A stretch of 64,000 bases of DNA from positions 1 to 64,000 of the forward strand of contig JALBYF010000011.1 of assembly GCA_023212725.1 (NCBI GenBank), in the 5' to 3' direction. This stretch comes from Tranzscheliella williamsii (lineage: Eukaryota; Basidiomycota; Ustilaginomycetes; Ustilaginales; Ustilaginaceae). Of this stretch, positions 10,203-23,354 are shown piece by piece. Numbering within the stretch: position 1 is the stretch's first letter; every line of letters starts with the position of its first letter. The notes beneath the pieces are model-generated. The model was not told the DNA's origin. It saw only the letters and a list, made by a program, of their open reading frames with translations, and searched no databases. The position numbers were made by a program, and so were the translations under genes.

Positions 10203-10847
10203 CTACAATACGACGCACTTGCACGAGCCGGCGTCGTTGGAGATGTTCTCCTTGGTCTTGCTCTGCGAGATGGCGCCGCCGGACGAGGCGCCGGTGCTGC
10301 GAACGAGCATGGCGGCGCGCGTGGCAGCCTCAAAGACCGCGTCCACGCCCTGGTTTTTGAGCGACGAACATTCGTGGTACGAGCGTGCGCCGATCTGGGC
10401 AGCGACCTGCTTGGCGTGCTGCTTGTCGACATAGTGTCCTTCCACGGGCTTGCCCATGGCAATGGCATCTTCCCTCAGATCGCGCTTGCAGCCAACCAGC
10501 AGAACAGGCACCGAGGGGCCACAAATGTGGCGCACCTCCTCCATCCACTTGACCTGCACGTTTTCCAGCGAGTCCGGGGTATCGATGGCAAAGGCGATCA
10601 GGATGACGTGTGCCTGGGAGTAGGAGAGCGGACGAAGGCGTTCGTACTCCTCCTGCCCCGCGGTATCCCATAGCGCCAACTGGACCGGCTTGCCATCCAG
10701 ACGGATCTCAGCGACATAGTTTTCGAAGATGGTGGGCTCGTACTCTTGCGGAAACTCACCAATGGCAAAGACGCACAAGAGACTCGTCTTGCCGCATGCA
10801 CCATCGCCTACAATGACAAGCTTTCTACGGATCGCTGCAGGCGCCAT
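10203..10847 (-). CDS. Rho family small GTPase, Rho2-like
   Basis: A single exon of 214 residues carries the full Rho signature: P-loop GDGACGKT at 14-21, effector loop EPTIFENY at 37-44, DTAGQEE at 61-67, CKRD at 120-123 and ECSS at 159-162. The C-terminus is SCKCVVL, a CAAX box ending in leucine (geranylgeranylation) with an additional cysteine two residues upstream of the CAAX cysteine that could be palmitoylated. The hypervariable tail lacks the polybasic stretch of Rho1, and the N-terminus IRRKLVIVGDGACGKTSLL with YEPTIFENYV best matches my recollection of yeast Rho2. Rho1 or another paralogue cannot be excluded. The expected role is control of cell wall synthesis and polarity at the plasma membrane. 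Confidence 0.85.
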   Translation of the reverse strand: MAPAAIRRKLVIVGDGACGKTSLLCVFAIGEFPQEYEPTIFENYVAEIRLDGKPVQLALWDTAGQEEYERLRPLSYSQAHVILIAFAIDTPDSLENVQVKWMEEVRHICGPSVPVLLVGCKRDLREDAIAMGKPVEGHYVDKQHAKQVAAQIGARSYHECSSLKNQGVDAVFEAATRAAMLVRSTGASSGGAISQSKTKENISNDAGSCKCVVL

Positions 10848-12197
10848 ACTGAGAAAGAGCAGCGGCCCGAGGCTTCAAACGACCAAAGGCTCGCGAACAA
10901 GACGCAGTGCCGTGTGTGGGTTGGCTCCGAAGCGTCGGCTGGCACCTTGCTTGTCTGCAGCCGGAGACGGGCTGGTCTGGTGCAAAAAGGGATGGATACC
11001 CAAGGATCGACTTTCGAGTGCTAGAGCAAAGGTGTAGGTAGAGAGGGGTCGAGGGGACGAAAGGAATGCTAGTTTGATGAAGGCGCAAGCAGGGAATGGA
11101 GCGACGCGTTTGAGACTGGACAAGGTAACTATTAATTCTCTTACGAAAGGCGGACGCTCGTGCTAAGTTCCCCTGCAGCTCTCAGCCAAAAGAGGAACGG
11201 GATCCGTGGCGCTGACGAGCAGAGCTGCGCCTAACTATAGATCGATGCACTCCCAACGAATCACAGAAACAGTCACCATGTGGTTTAGAATGTTACGTCG
11301 CTACGGTGATTTGTGTGAAAGCAATGGGTTTGTGATTATGATTGTGATGTGGATCGGATCTTTAGTGTGGGAGCGGGAAAGTCACGGCGCGGGTGTGGGT
11401 GGAGAGCGGCTTGACTAGCCTCCCCGCAGACAAGACGGCCAACCCACCGGGCGACGTAGAATGAAGCACCGATCCAGTTGTCAGTGCTGGAATGCCAAAT
11501 TGGGATCTCGAATGGCACTTTGAGCGATAGTTTGCATTCATATAACTCACTCGCGCTACCACTCACATACTCACACTCCGATGTGACTGTGAATAGTGAC
11601 GCTGGCCTGCGACTGTGGCTGTGGCTGTGGACTGTATGGACTGTGACTTGTAACTGTGGCAATTTTGATCGTGGTTGTGAACTGTTGGACTGTGACTGCT
11701 GCGCTGTGATGCGGGCGCGTCGGCAATCCGAAGGATCACTGAAGAGCTAATTACCTTTCGAGAACAGTTAAGTGGAGGTCAACCCATCACATCTCGTTTG
11801 CCTCGAACATGGTTTTGTCGCACGAGTAGTTGCAGCGCAGGCAAAACTTTCTTCTGCCACACTGCCGGCTAAGCGTGCTATGCGTGCAAAGCGTGCAAAG
11901 CGTGGAATTTGTGTGGCTCCGATTTTAGAATTTTTATGGATTCGGCGGCGGCCAATTTCTCTTTTGCTACAGTAACAAACGGAGGCAACCATTCCTCGGC
12001 TCATCATCCTTTACCTTCGTCTCCCATCTTACCCATCCATCTCTCATACAGTGCGCTGCTCCCCCGGCGCCTGCATCGCAAGCACATCTGAGCACTTTGT
12101 GGGCGAGAGCGAGAAGCCGGTTCTGAACTGACCAGTTCACATATAGGGCTTTTTAACGCTTCTCGATCGGACGTCCAACTTGCCATCGGTGGCCATC
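10848..12197. other. Divergent intergenic region with GTGACT-rich simple sequence
   Basis: About 1.35 kb between the divergent Rho and Rpo41 genes. From about 11270 to 11720 the DNA is built largely of short GTGA, TGTGACT and TGTGGCTG words and their complements, including a TGTGGC triplication near 11612. At 11872-11905 a GCGTGCTATGCGTGCAAAGCG-like short tandem occurs. No gene was recognised. Confidence 0.5.
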
Positions 12198-15100
12198 ATG
12201 ATCGCGAGGCAAGCAGCATTGGTGCGAAGGGTCCCCTCCTCCTCTTCCTCAAGATGGGTGTCGCGCCATTCGTCTGCCTCGGCCAGCTTCAGCTCACATT
12301 CCATACTGAGCCAAGCGAGCCCAGCTGCGGAGCTTCATCATGACCACCATGACGCCGCTGTTTCTTCGTCCTCAACAACGCCATCTTCCGCCACCGCCTC
12401 TTCCTCTGCTTCAACCGTATCGACCACCTCATCGCAAAGAGGTGACAGGCGCCACCGTTTCATGCCATACGCTTTCGCCACAGGCTCCCCCTTCACAAGA
12501 TTACCCACGCCGCTACCTCCAGACGTTGCTGAGAGGTCTGCCAATCTTCGCAAGCAGCTTCAGCCCAAAAACAAGGTCGGAACGCCCATCAGCACTCCCA
12601 CACCCATCCCACTAGACCCTTCCATAGCCGGCATCTCGTTCGGCGACCTCTCCGGTCTCACCATGACCAGTTCGGATGAATCCTTCTACCCCGCTTCCAA
12701 ATCCGTCGAATTCATTGGCATTCTCAAGGCCTGCCTCGGTACAGGTCTTATCAGCAGAGCACATAAGGTTTTCACCGATCTACGCAGTCAGGCTGCTGCC
12801 CGTTCCAGAGAGCGATGGGAACTCAAGAGGCGACTCGCCCAGGGCATCGTCGCTCAAAATGACTGGCAGCATGACCTCGGCCAGCTTAGCGAATATGAAA
12901 CACCTCTTGAGGTCTGGACGTACAACTCCATGCTGCAGGCTTACCTCAGAAAAGCGTATCAGGCTGAATCCTTGGAAGGCACCGCCGAGTGGCTCAACAG
13001 AGCCTGGGATCTGTGGCGCGATATGGAACAGTCTGCAAGCTCTGGGCTTGCCGATCAACCCCCTTCGCCTGATCCGTCCCCAAATACGGCCACATTTGCC
13101 ACCCTAGCGCGAGGCATCGTCGCTTTACAACGCTCCGGGCGATATCCATCTTCTGCGCCGGCACTCGATGACCTGATCTTGTCTGTCAAGCGATCCCAAT
13201 ACGGCTTTGACAACATTCTCACTTCTTCCGCCTTTGATCCCGAGTACATTGATGATCTGGAAGTCCATGGTCCTCTTGGCTCGAAGAGCTTGGATCAGTC
13301 TCGAGAGGGAGAGGTCGATGCGCAGCTTGTCCTTCGCAGCTTGACATCCACTGCTTCTCAGATGGGCGAGATTGCGGTAGTCAAGGAGCTCGAGACTGCT
13401 CAGAGTATCCTTGATGGCCGCAAGGTACTTTCCGAAACGAGCGATGTCCTTGACGCGGAGGCGGACCTTCTCCGCGACATGCCCGAGCTTTCCCCCGTCC
13501 TAACCACTTCAAAAGGCAGCCGTCTTGGCAAAGACTTGACAGATAAGCGGGGTGAGATGCCCTTCAACCTGGCCGCGCTGAAAGAAAATCTTTCCATTGT
13601 GCAAGAGGCACGCAGAACAATCGCGGATCCTTACGAACGTCAAAAGTGGCTAGAGCACAGCGCCCTCGAAGCAGCAAGACGTAGGTTGGAGCATTCTGCA
13701 GAGAAACTCGAGGAGCTAGGCTTGCAGACCACTACGGCGCTGCAGTCCAAACCGCTTCAAACATGGATGTGGGACTGGTACAACAAATTGCAAGTCACTC
13801 TACAACAGGACATCGACCGCTTGAGCAGACAGTCCGAGGATTCGCGCCTTGAAAGCAAGGCCGTCCTGCCCCTCGAGCAGCAGATCCTTCCCTTTTTGCG
13901 TCTGCTACCCGTAGCCAAACTCTCTTTGGTCACTATCCTTGAGCTGATGCGCATGTGTGGCCATGGTGGCGTCTCCGACGGCATGAAGACTACGCGTGCA
14001 CTGCTCCAGGTCGGTCGAGCAATCGAGATGGAGTACCACTCCGAGGTGGTCCGTAAAAACCCTCATATCTTTCAGAACGCGCATACCGCTCAAACGGCAC
14101 TTCGCAAAAAGGGCCTTATCGACATTGCTGCGCGAAGGGAGATCAAAGCATGGCAGGAGCAAATGGATGGAGATGGTGTCATGTCCTCTATTCCCCGCTG
14201 GACCCAGACGGTACGGGCGCGCGTTGGAAGCTATCTGGTCCAGCATCTCATGCACGTTGCCACTGTGAACCGGAAGGCCACCGACAGGGACGGCATCCTG
14301 TGGGAAGAGGATCAACCCGCGTTTTATTCGACCTATCAGTATCTAGGAGGCAAGAAGCTCGGTGTCATCAAACTCAATGAAGTCATCGCTAAGCGACTTG
14401 ACAAGGACTCGATTCAAGAGACGCTGCATCCGCGGCATCTTCCTATGCTGGTCCCACCTAAGCCTTGGACCTCTCACGACTCGGGCGGATACTACTCGGT
14501 TCGCCAAAGCGCCATGCGATTCAAAGACAGTGCAGAGCAAGGCTCTTATCTTCGCACAGCCTCCGACAACGGTGATCTCGACACTGTCCTCGCCGCTCTT
14601 GACGTACTTGGAAACACCTCCTGGAAGATCAACAAGCCCATCTTTGATGTCATGCTTCAGGTTTGGAACTCCGGCAAGGATATCGCTGACATGCCACCAG
14701 CCGAGATGGAAGCCCGCGAACCGGAAAAGCCCGCCGAGTACGATCACGACATCAAAGCGCGCTCGATCTACCTGCAACGGCTCAAGCAGTGGAATCAGCA
14801 AAAAGCCTCTAACCACTCGCAGCGATGCGACGTCAACTACAAGCTCGAGATTGCTAGGGCGTACGTGGGTGAACGATTCTACTTCCCTCATAATATGGAC
14901 TTCCGCGGCCGAGCATATCCCATGCCTCCTCATCTCAACCACATCGGCAACGACCTGTGTCGAGGTCTTTTGATGTTCGCCGAAGCCAAGCCGCTCGGAG
15001 CTGTCGGTCTGAAATGGCTGAGGATTCATATCTCCAATGTGTTCGGTTATGACAAGGCCAGTTTTGCGGAGCGAGAGCAATTTGCGATCGATCACGAGGC

Positions 15101-16667
15101 CGACATCCGCGACAGCGTGCAGCGTCCTCTGGATGGCGACAAGTGGTGGCTCAAGGCGGACGACCCTTGGCAGTGTCTCGCTGCTTGCAACGAACTCGTG
15201 GCAGCTTTGGATCACCCTTCCGGTCCCGAGACCTACGAATCGTGCCTGCCTGTTCACCAGGATGGAACCTGTAACGGTCTGCAGCATTACGCTGCCTTGG
15301 GCGGTGACTTGGCCGGCGCCAAGCAGGTTAACCTGTCCAAGGGCGACCGACCCGCAGACGTCTACTCGGGTGTCGCAGACCTTGTCATCAAGATGCTGGA
15401 GGAAGAGGCCGCCAAAGGAGAAAGATTGGCCCGGATCTTGCAGGGCAAAGTCACCAGAAAGGTGGTCAAGCAGACAGTCATGACTACCGTGTATGGCGTT
15501 ACCTTTGTGGGCGCCAAGAATCAAGTGATGCGACAGCTCGCCGACCGTGGTGACGTACCCGCCGAAGATCTCTTCGCGTCTGCAAGCTACCTGGCCAAGA
15601 TCATCATGTCCTGTATCGGCAACCTTTTCACTGGTGCCCAGAAGATTCAGGACTGGTTGAGCCACTCTGCTAAGCTAATCGCAAAGTCCATCCCCCCGCA
15701 GCGACTGGAAGAGGCCATTCGCCCTTACCAGCCCTCGGCGGCTGCTGTTAGAAGGTCGGAAGCGATGGGATTCTCGCGAGACCCTGCCAAGGCGGACCGG
15801 ATCATCAAAGAGCAAATGACTTCGGTAATTTGGACCACCGCCTTGGGTCTCCCGGTAGTCCAGCCCTACCGCAAGACGAAGAAGCGTCAAGTCTCGACAT
15901 CGATGCAGACAGTCTTTATTCATGACCCGCTCTCCAACTCTGAGGTATCTCCGGTCAAGCAGGCGTCGGCTTTCCCGCCTAACTTCATTCACAGTCTGGA
16001 TGCCACACACATGATTCTCACCGCGCTCGAGTGCCATGCAGCCGGCCTAACATTCGCCTCGGTGCACGACTCGTACTGGACCCATGCTGCGGACATCGAG
16101 ACCATGTCAGACATGATTCGCGAAACGTTCGTACGTTTGCATACACAGGACATCCTGCATCGGCTCCGGGAAGAGTTCCTCCAGCGATATGCCGGGTACA
16201 AAGTGCCCGTCGTTTCGCTGCAGAGCAGCAAGAAGCGACGCGGCGAGGGGGACAAGGCTGGCGCGGCGGGAGCCGCTGCACCGTCGCCCTCGGACGCTGT
16301 GTATGTTTTGCCGGAGGAGCAGGTGGCCAAGCTGAAGGGCGAGACGGGCGACGTGGTGCTCGAGAAGCCCAAGAAGGCTGACCTGGCAGATGAAGATGCC
16401 GACGGTGATAATGACGCCGACGAGGGTCTCTCCGAGCTCAGTGCCGAAGACGATGGCGACGCGCTCGACGCCGCGGCGGCGGAGGCCGAGGAGAGCGACA
16501 TCATGGCGCCCAAGACAAAAGCCAAGGCACCGCGCAAGAAGGACCAGGACTGGGAAACCAAATTCAAGGCAAAATTCGTCGACCTCGCCGACATCCTCCC
16601 GCCGATCCCCGCTAAGGGTTCTTTCGACGTCAACGAAATCAAGGGCTCGCTCTACTTTTTCTCCTAG
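12198..16667 (+). CDS. RPO41: Mitochondrial DNA-directed RNA polymerase (single-subunit, T7-like)
   Basis: A single exon of 1489 residues starts at MIARQAALVRR, an arginine/serine-rich mitochondrial presequence; an in-frame ATG six codons upstream is less likely. The N-terminal extension (to about residue 480) contains PPR-like helical pairs such as EVWTYNSMLQAYLR. The polymerase core shows DFRGRAYPMPPHLNHIG from 901, HQDGTCNGLQHYAALGGD from 1020, KQTVMTTVYGVTFVGA from 1091 and VHDSYWTHA around 1289, the conserved T7-family motifs including the catalytic aspartates and the O-helix region. The protein ends GSLYFFS, as expected for the family. Between about residues 1340 and 1450 there is an unusual low-complexity insertion, acidic then lysine-rich, just before the terminal palm segment. 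It transcribes mitochondrial DNA. Confidence 0.95.
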   Translation: MIARQAALVRRVPSSSSSRWVSRHSSASASFSSHSILSQASPAAELHHDHHDAAVSSSSTTPSSATASSSASTVSTTSSQRGDRRHRFMPYAFATGSPFTRLPTPLPPDVAERSANLRKQLQPKNKVGTPISTPTPIPLDPSIAGISFGDLSGLTMTSSDESFYPASKSVEFIGILKACLGTGLISRAHKVFTDLRSQAAARSRERWELKRRLAQGIVAQNDWQHDLGQLSEYETPLEVWTYNSMLQAYLRKAYQAESLEGTAEWLNRAWDLWRDMEQSASSGLADQPPSPDPSPNTATFATLARGIVALQRSGRYPSSAPALDDLILSVKRSQYGFDNILTSSAFDPEYIDDLEVHGPLGSKSLDQSREGEVDAQLVLRSLTSTASQMGEIAVVKELETAQSILDGRKVLSETSDVLDAEADLLRDMPELSPVLTTSKGSRLGKDLTDKRGEMPFNLAALKENLSIVQEARRTIADPYERQKWLEHSALEAARRRLEHSAEKLEELGLQTTTALQSKPLQTWMWDWYNKLQVTLQQDIDRLSRQSEDSRLESKAVLPLEQQILPFLRLLPVAKLSLVTILELMRMCGHGGVSDGMKTTRALLQVGRAIEMEYHSEVVRKNPHIFQNAHTAQTALRKKGLIDIAARREIKAWQEQMDGDGVMSSIPRWTQTVRARVGSYLVQHLMHVATVNRKATDRDGILWEEDQPAFYSTYQYLGGKKLGVIKLNEVIAKRLDKDSIQETLHPRHLPMLVPPKPWTSHDSGGYYSVRQSAMRFKDSAEQGSYLRTASDNGDLDTVLAALDVLGNTSWKINKPIFDVMLQVWNSGKDIADMPPAEMEAREPEKPAEYDHDIKARSIYLQRLKQWNQQKASNHSQRCDVNYKLEIARAYVGERFYFPHNMDFRGRAYPMPPHLNHIGNDLCRGLLMFAEAKPLGAVGLKWLRIHISNVFGYDKASFAEREQFAIDHEADIRDSVQRPLDGDKWWLKADDPWQCLAACNELVAALDHPSGPETYESCLPVHQDGTCNGLQHYAALGGDLAGAKQVNLSKGDRPADVYSGVADLVIKMLEEEAAKGERLARILQGKVTRKVVKQTVMTTVYGVTFVGAKNQVMRQLADRGDVPAEDLFASASYLAKIIMSCIGNLFTGAQKIQDWLSHSAKLIAKSIPPQRLEEAIRPYQPSAAAVRRSEAMGFSRDPAKADRIIKEQMTSVIWTTALGLPVVQPYRKTKKRQVSTSMQTVFIHDPLSNSEVSPVKQASAFPPNFIHSLDATHMILTALECHAAGLTFASVHDSYWTHAADIETMSDMIRETFVRLHTQDILHRLREEFLQRYAGYKVPVVSLQSSKKRRGEGDKAGAAGAAAPSPSDAVYVLPEEQVAKLKGETGDVVLEKPKKADLADEDADGDNDADEGLSELSAEDDGDALDAAAAEAEESDIMAPKTKAKAPRKKDQDWETKFKAKFVDLADILPPIPAKGSFDVNEIKGSLYFFS

Positions 16668-17906
16668 TCTTCGCAAACGAGCTCGACATTGTTACCATCC
16701 CAAAAGCGGACCGGCGGACCACACCACAACCTATGTCATGGTCGCGTGCTGCCGCACAGGAGCGCAGACGCAGCAGCCGTTACCTTTCCGCATCTCTTTA
16801 CTGTAATCGCATGTATTTCACGCATCACATCTCATCGCGGCCATAATGTAGCATCATTTATCATTCACAACGTCCTAGGAGTCGCATCCTCCGCGCATCG
16901 TGATCCCGGCCTACGGCAGTGTCGCCATTTGTGTCCCTAGGATCAGCAAGACCGTTCGATATGACCGCAAGATTTCCCATGTGCCACAAGAAAAAAGGAA
17001 TCAAAAGAGAACAAAAAGGAGGCCGAAATTGCTTCTAAAACGAGTGACAGCGTGTTAAGTCGGCAAAGACTAGCGGTACTTTGTCGAAAGCCGGTTTACC
17101 CCGTACGGCCGGGGCGTTCTCTATCCTCGCCCTGCTTTCCCCGACTAGATCGGCAGGCGTTGAAAGGACGGAGCCGGGCACGCAGCACGGCTCGGAAAGA
17201 TCCTTGTCCGTCTGCCGGCCGGTCGACACCAACGATCCATGGTGCCTCGTCCGTATTGAATAGAACAGCGGTGCCCATCAGGACTTCTTGCTGCGGCGCA
17301 ACCTGACCGCCTTCTCTCGGCCGATGCGCCCAATGACTCGTCCAACCCAACAAAAGATGTGCGCGAGATTGCCAATTCCAACGGTCTGACTGATCTTCCG
17401 TGATAAGGACGGGTGGAGAAGAAGCGCGGTTTCATTGAGCGGCCGCACACCAAGGGGAAGGCTGGAACAGGTATCAATCAATTCAGGCGGCTTGGCGGGT
17501 GTATGTGGAGAGGTGAACATGTAATTTATGACTGTAGCGCGTCCGATAACACTTCAAGCGCAGACCAGGCGGAACTCGTAATCCGTGTGACGCAAACCCT
17601 TAGCGCAGAGTAGTAGAAGCAAAAAGAACATCGGGGCTGCGCTGCGTTCGGACCAGTCCACTTATTTGCGGCGGATCTGAGCGCAGCTACAAAGTAACTT
17701 TTGTGATTACTGAGTTTCGGCCTGATCGATTTGGGTCGATCTTCCGGCGCCCAATCCTCATCGTCGCTGAATCTGGCTGCGCTCAGTCAGTGTGCCCGGC
17801 TCCACCATGCCTGCACAGATATAGTTTCCAAGCCCCCCTCCCTTTCCTCCGCCACCACCACCATCTCCCGCCCATAGTCCATTCGTACTATAGCCACACT
17901 CCCATC
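16668..17906. other. Intergenic region and GAPDH promoter
   Basis: About 1.24 kb without a recognisable gene. The last 90 nt before the GAPDH ATG form a pyrimidine-rich, CCACCACCACCA-containing leader, typical of highly expressed fungal genes. No TATA box is obvious. Confidence 0.5.
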
Positions 17907-19443
<1,537 letters not shown>

Positions 19444-20070
19444 ACGAACCATGTCTGCGTCGCTCCACGGCTGTTGCCCGTTGTTGATGTCTCATCCCGC
19501 TTTCGGGTCTGCGACTACGAAATCTTAAGTCCCCATGCCCATAGATAGATTCCGTGGTTTGTGTTGATTGGTGTTCGTGTTCTGGACAGTGGGTGAGGGG
19601 TTGACCGCGGTTGCCGCTCGGCGAGAAGCCTTACGGGGGTAACCCGTATGTGGACTTAGCAGGATTACTTCCGAATACAGATTTGCAGTGTGAGTGTTGA
19701 ATAGCCGCGGAAGAAATCTGACGTGCATAAGAGCCGTCATCAGCTTGTCTTCCTCCCTAAACCCCCTCCTCCTCCACCGCTACGGCCGCGCCTGGTCCAA
19801 GTACGCCGTCGACCCTTCCGGCAGGTAGCTCAGCCCGCCGCCCGCGCTCTGCCACAACTGCCGACCTACGGCGCGCACGCCCGCACTTTTACTTGAGCAC
19901 GCAGCCGCGAAAGGCTCCGGTCTACGCAGACTGTCTGGGTGTGTATTCAGGTTCCGTTGCTGCATGGCGAGATGCCGGGCTGCCGGGCCGGCGTGGCGAT
20001 CGCGCATGGGCTGGGGTATTGTTGCCGCCGCCCTTTTCGGAAGGGGTTGCCGCGTATGGTGCTGCGATGC
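19444..20070. other. 3' region between convergent GAPDH and lipase genes
   Basis: No gene is seen. This stretch contains the GAPDH 3' UTR and the 3' flank of the convergent lipase gene. Confidence 0.45.
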
Positions 20071-22016
20071 TCAGTGCCACTTGCGCCACTCGATGCTGTG
20101 CTCGGCGTGCACCTTGGTCAGGCGGTCCCAGTAGAAGGACGGGAGGTGGACGACGAACCTGCGGAGGCCGGGGATGCGCGCCAGGAGGGCGATGGTGCGG
20201 GGCAGCTGGACGTGCGGGCCGGCGCCGAGGCCGTCGAGGTGGGTGACGACGGCGACGGGTGCGTGAGCCGGCAGCAGCGTGCCGGGGCCGTGATAGATTA
20301 TGCTGGTGTCGTCCGGCAGCTGCAGCTCCTGGCCGATGTGCGCGAAGTGGAGCTGGCTGAGCGGGCTGATGTGGCTCAGCCGGCGGTAGTCGCCCGCCTC
20401 GGGCAGCAGCGTCGCCGCGGCGTCGCGCCGGTTGGTCACGCGCCACAGGCACCGCGGATCATCGAGGTCGCGGTGGCACAGCCCGTTAAACGCCGAGACG
20501 CAGTCCGGGTCGCCGACCACCGGCGTGCCGAAACAGTACGCGTCCCGGACCGCCACCTGGTCCTCCCCCGCCTCGTCGCGCCCAAAGTCCGCCGGCGAGC
20601 CGAGCGCGCGCGCGTAGAAGAGGCTCGCCAGCGCCGCACCCAGGCTGTGTCCGGTCACATAGAGGTTCACCTGTTCGCGCCCGGTGCGCTGCCGGATCTG
20701 CGCCGCAATCTCGCCGATTCTGTGTCGCAGCTCCGTGTACGGGAAAGCCTCAGCCGCGCTGCCCAGGACTTCCGGGAAAATCTGGTTGAAGAAGCCCCAG
20801 TGGACCTTGGTGAAGCCGGGCAGCCAAGCACGGCCATCGGTGTAGTCAAAGGTGAAGTCGATCGCCCATTCTTTAAACTCGACCGGATTGGTGCCCTTGA
20901 AAGCCAGGACGATGAAGCTGTGTACCGGACTCCAAAAGGCACCACACAGTGGTGACGTGTTGGTGGCGAGCTCCGAGATGCTAGCGTACTGGAGCCCCCA
21001 CGCCTCGGCCACTTGATAGATCTTCCGGTCGGCAGACCGCAACCTCTCGTACACTTCCTCGCCTGCTTCGGTAAGTTCGCCGTTGTCGTCCAGGATGGAG
21101 TGGTTGCCCTTGTGCGTACGTATACAGGCCTTGGCAGCTTCGTGTAACTCGCCTACGTGCCGCTCATAGACGAGAGCCGAAAGCATGAAGAGGATCTTGC
21201 TGATCTGCGGCGACCGAACGGCAATCAAAGGGCGTAGAACAATTCAGCACATGCCCCCACGGGAGTCCTGCATTACATCCGAGGATGCTCACCTCGAGGT
21301 CGAAAATACGCCTGCGATCTGTAGAAGGATGCGCTGATGACTGGAGTGGATTTGACATGGTCTCGAAGGCCGCCTGCTTGATTGCGTGGTTCCTTGGATC
21401 CGCAGCATAGTCAAAGATGGCAGGGTAGGCTAAGGTCGAGAGGCTTGCCTGGTTAGTTCTTCCGTCAAAAAGCATACGATGCGATGCGGCCAAAAGCACC
21501 TGGCACTTACCAACATTGCCAAGGCCGACGCCCTTTGTCTGTGAGTAGGAGCGCCAGATGGATTGGACGAGCGGCAGTCTCCAGACCGCACTGCATCGCA
21601 GAGCGACATGAGACGTGGCAGGTGTCTGTGGTTAGACTGGGGCACCGCAGACAATGAGGGGGACAAACCTACCTGGCTAATAGAGCGATGAGAAGCAGGA
21701 TGGAGCTGCCGATGGCGAAGAAGACGGTGGTAAGGACGCCAGGAAGGTCAAGGACCAAGTTCGGCAGACTAGTGAGTGTCTTCCACCAGGTGCGGGGGAG
21801 CCAAATGAAGAGGTAGTAAGACAAGTCGTCCACCGTCTGCCAGAACCAGCTGAGCACGCCAGAGCCTCGATGGCAGGCATCGGCCAGGGCAGCTACCTGT
21901 CTCCTCCGCAAGATGTCGCAGAGAGCATCATGCTTCTGCAATCGGGAGTGGCCTGTAGGAGCTGGAGCAGGGTTGCCAGACAGCGGTAAGCTTCGTTCGC
22001 TCACTTTGGTAGCCAT
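20071..22016 (-). CDS. Membrane-associated class 3 (alpha/beta hydrolase) lipase
   Basis: Four exons on the minus strand: 22016-21673, 21590-21511, 21429-21293 and 21204-20071, giving about 564 residues. The N-terminus has a long hydrophobic segment at about 65-113 (YYLFIWLPRTWW, then a second stretch ending SSILLLIALLA), suggesting a membrane anchor. The lipase fold follows with the FKGTNP oxyanion-region motif near 289-294 and the nucleophile elbow VTGHSLGAALAS, serine about residue 374, then FGTPVVGDPDC supplying the probable catalytic aspartate. It probably hydrolyses acyl glycerols or phospholipids. Exon 2 and 3 borders were chosen because acceptors TGCAG (21591) and CTTAG (21430) preserve a plausible reading (WRSYSQTKGVGLGNVAYPAIFDYA). 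Alternative acceptors CACAG (21626) and CCAG (21442) also keep the frame but give a less protein-like exon. Confidence 0.8.
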
Positions 22017-23354
22017 GGCGAAGTGGATTGCCCGGGCCAGTACGGGCGAGTCAAGGGTTGGAGCTCCTTACTGTGCCGAGGCGCGGAGCGCGCAAGAGGC
22101 GGGCTAGACGGTGGTCGCAGAAGCTTGTTGCGTGAACGTCCGGCTCCGGCTAACAGCAACGCCCCGCATGAGACTAGCGGAGAGAGCGACGATCGATAGA
22201 GAATCACACGAATATATATATGGGCGAAAGGAAAGACACGGCAGCCCGGCTTATCGCCGCTATGTTCAGGCTGTGACAATATGGCATGCAGGGTCTCTCT
22301 CCAAAGGGCAGAGGAAGGCGGGGAAGGGATTGATGCGAGGGTGGCATTCTCCCATAATCACTAGTCACATTCTCCCACGCCAAGCCACTCACCTTGGATG
22401 TGACCGTATCCCATCGCTCATCGCCGCACTTGTTCGCCAATGCTCTTCTGTATCACTTTGGCACCAGGCCAGAGAACCGCAAGGAGCAACTTGACCACCG
22501 TTGAAGCCACAAATCAGAACCTTGCGCCAGATTGTGATTTCTCCCCAAGTGTCAGTCAAGCCAGTGCGATCGAGAGTTGGTGAAATGCGGCAGTGTCCGC
22601 CTCCCACAGGTCACCAAAGCAAGCTCTACAGTCTGTACGGGAAGTCATCCAGCGGACCGTTCCGTAGCCTGCCTAGTTCGTGGTACGCTGTATTCGAATC
22701 AAGTCGCCGTTCAAGCATCCAGGCCGCAGCAAACAACAACGTACGCTTGTTAAAGCCCTTATCTTTGCTAGCATAGTAGTAGCGGCGCTATTGGAGTCCC
22801 AGGCCAAGATTCGGAGGGTTAGAAGGGGAGTATACCCTAATTCAGGCCAGTATGCGATACGAGCGCCACCGTGCAGCGCTTAGCTTGGTTGCACGGGAGC
22901 GCGGAGCAACGGTGGCAACTCCCGCCCGGGAACAGTATGAAGGAATATGCAAGACGCTGCGCGGTGGATGACCAGCCGCCTGACTCGTATGTTATCTTTT
23001 GGGAAGCAGCTCAGCCTCACCAAACGCGGTTGCCAATCCTCGCGATCCCCTTCAGAGACGATGGCGCGGTCCCAGATTCGACCTCAGGCTGATCTACCAC
23101 TCCAAGCAAGGTGATGCGCGGAACTGTGACGTATGCCAAACGGAACATCGTTATACGCTAAGCTCCGGTCGGTCAGTCATTGTGCTGTCCCATGAGAATC
23201 AAGCGACAGCCGTCCGCAACGTTGAGGGAAGTGGGTGAAATGAAGCGATGCGAAGGGGGGGGGCGATGCATCACTGATAACAGCTTTACATGCTATATGA
23301 AGCTGTGGCATGCCTATATGGAGATGTGGCATGCTACATCCGGTACTCGCAGTC
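22017..23354. other. Intergenic region, no gene recognised; small tandem duplication
   Basis: About 1.3 kb separating the lipase start from the COQ8 3' end. Near 23293-23334 a 21-nt unit of the type TATATGAAGCTGTGGCATGC is repeated twice with small changes. Short open frames have no recognisable product. Confidence 0.45.

Noticed and set aside
14343..15665. 440-codon open frame antisense to RPO41
   Set aside because: It lies wholly inside the conserved polymerase core on the opposite strand, has no recognisable domain and is explained by codon bias in a GC-rich gene.
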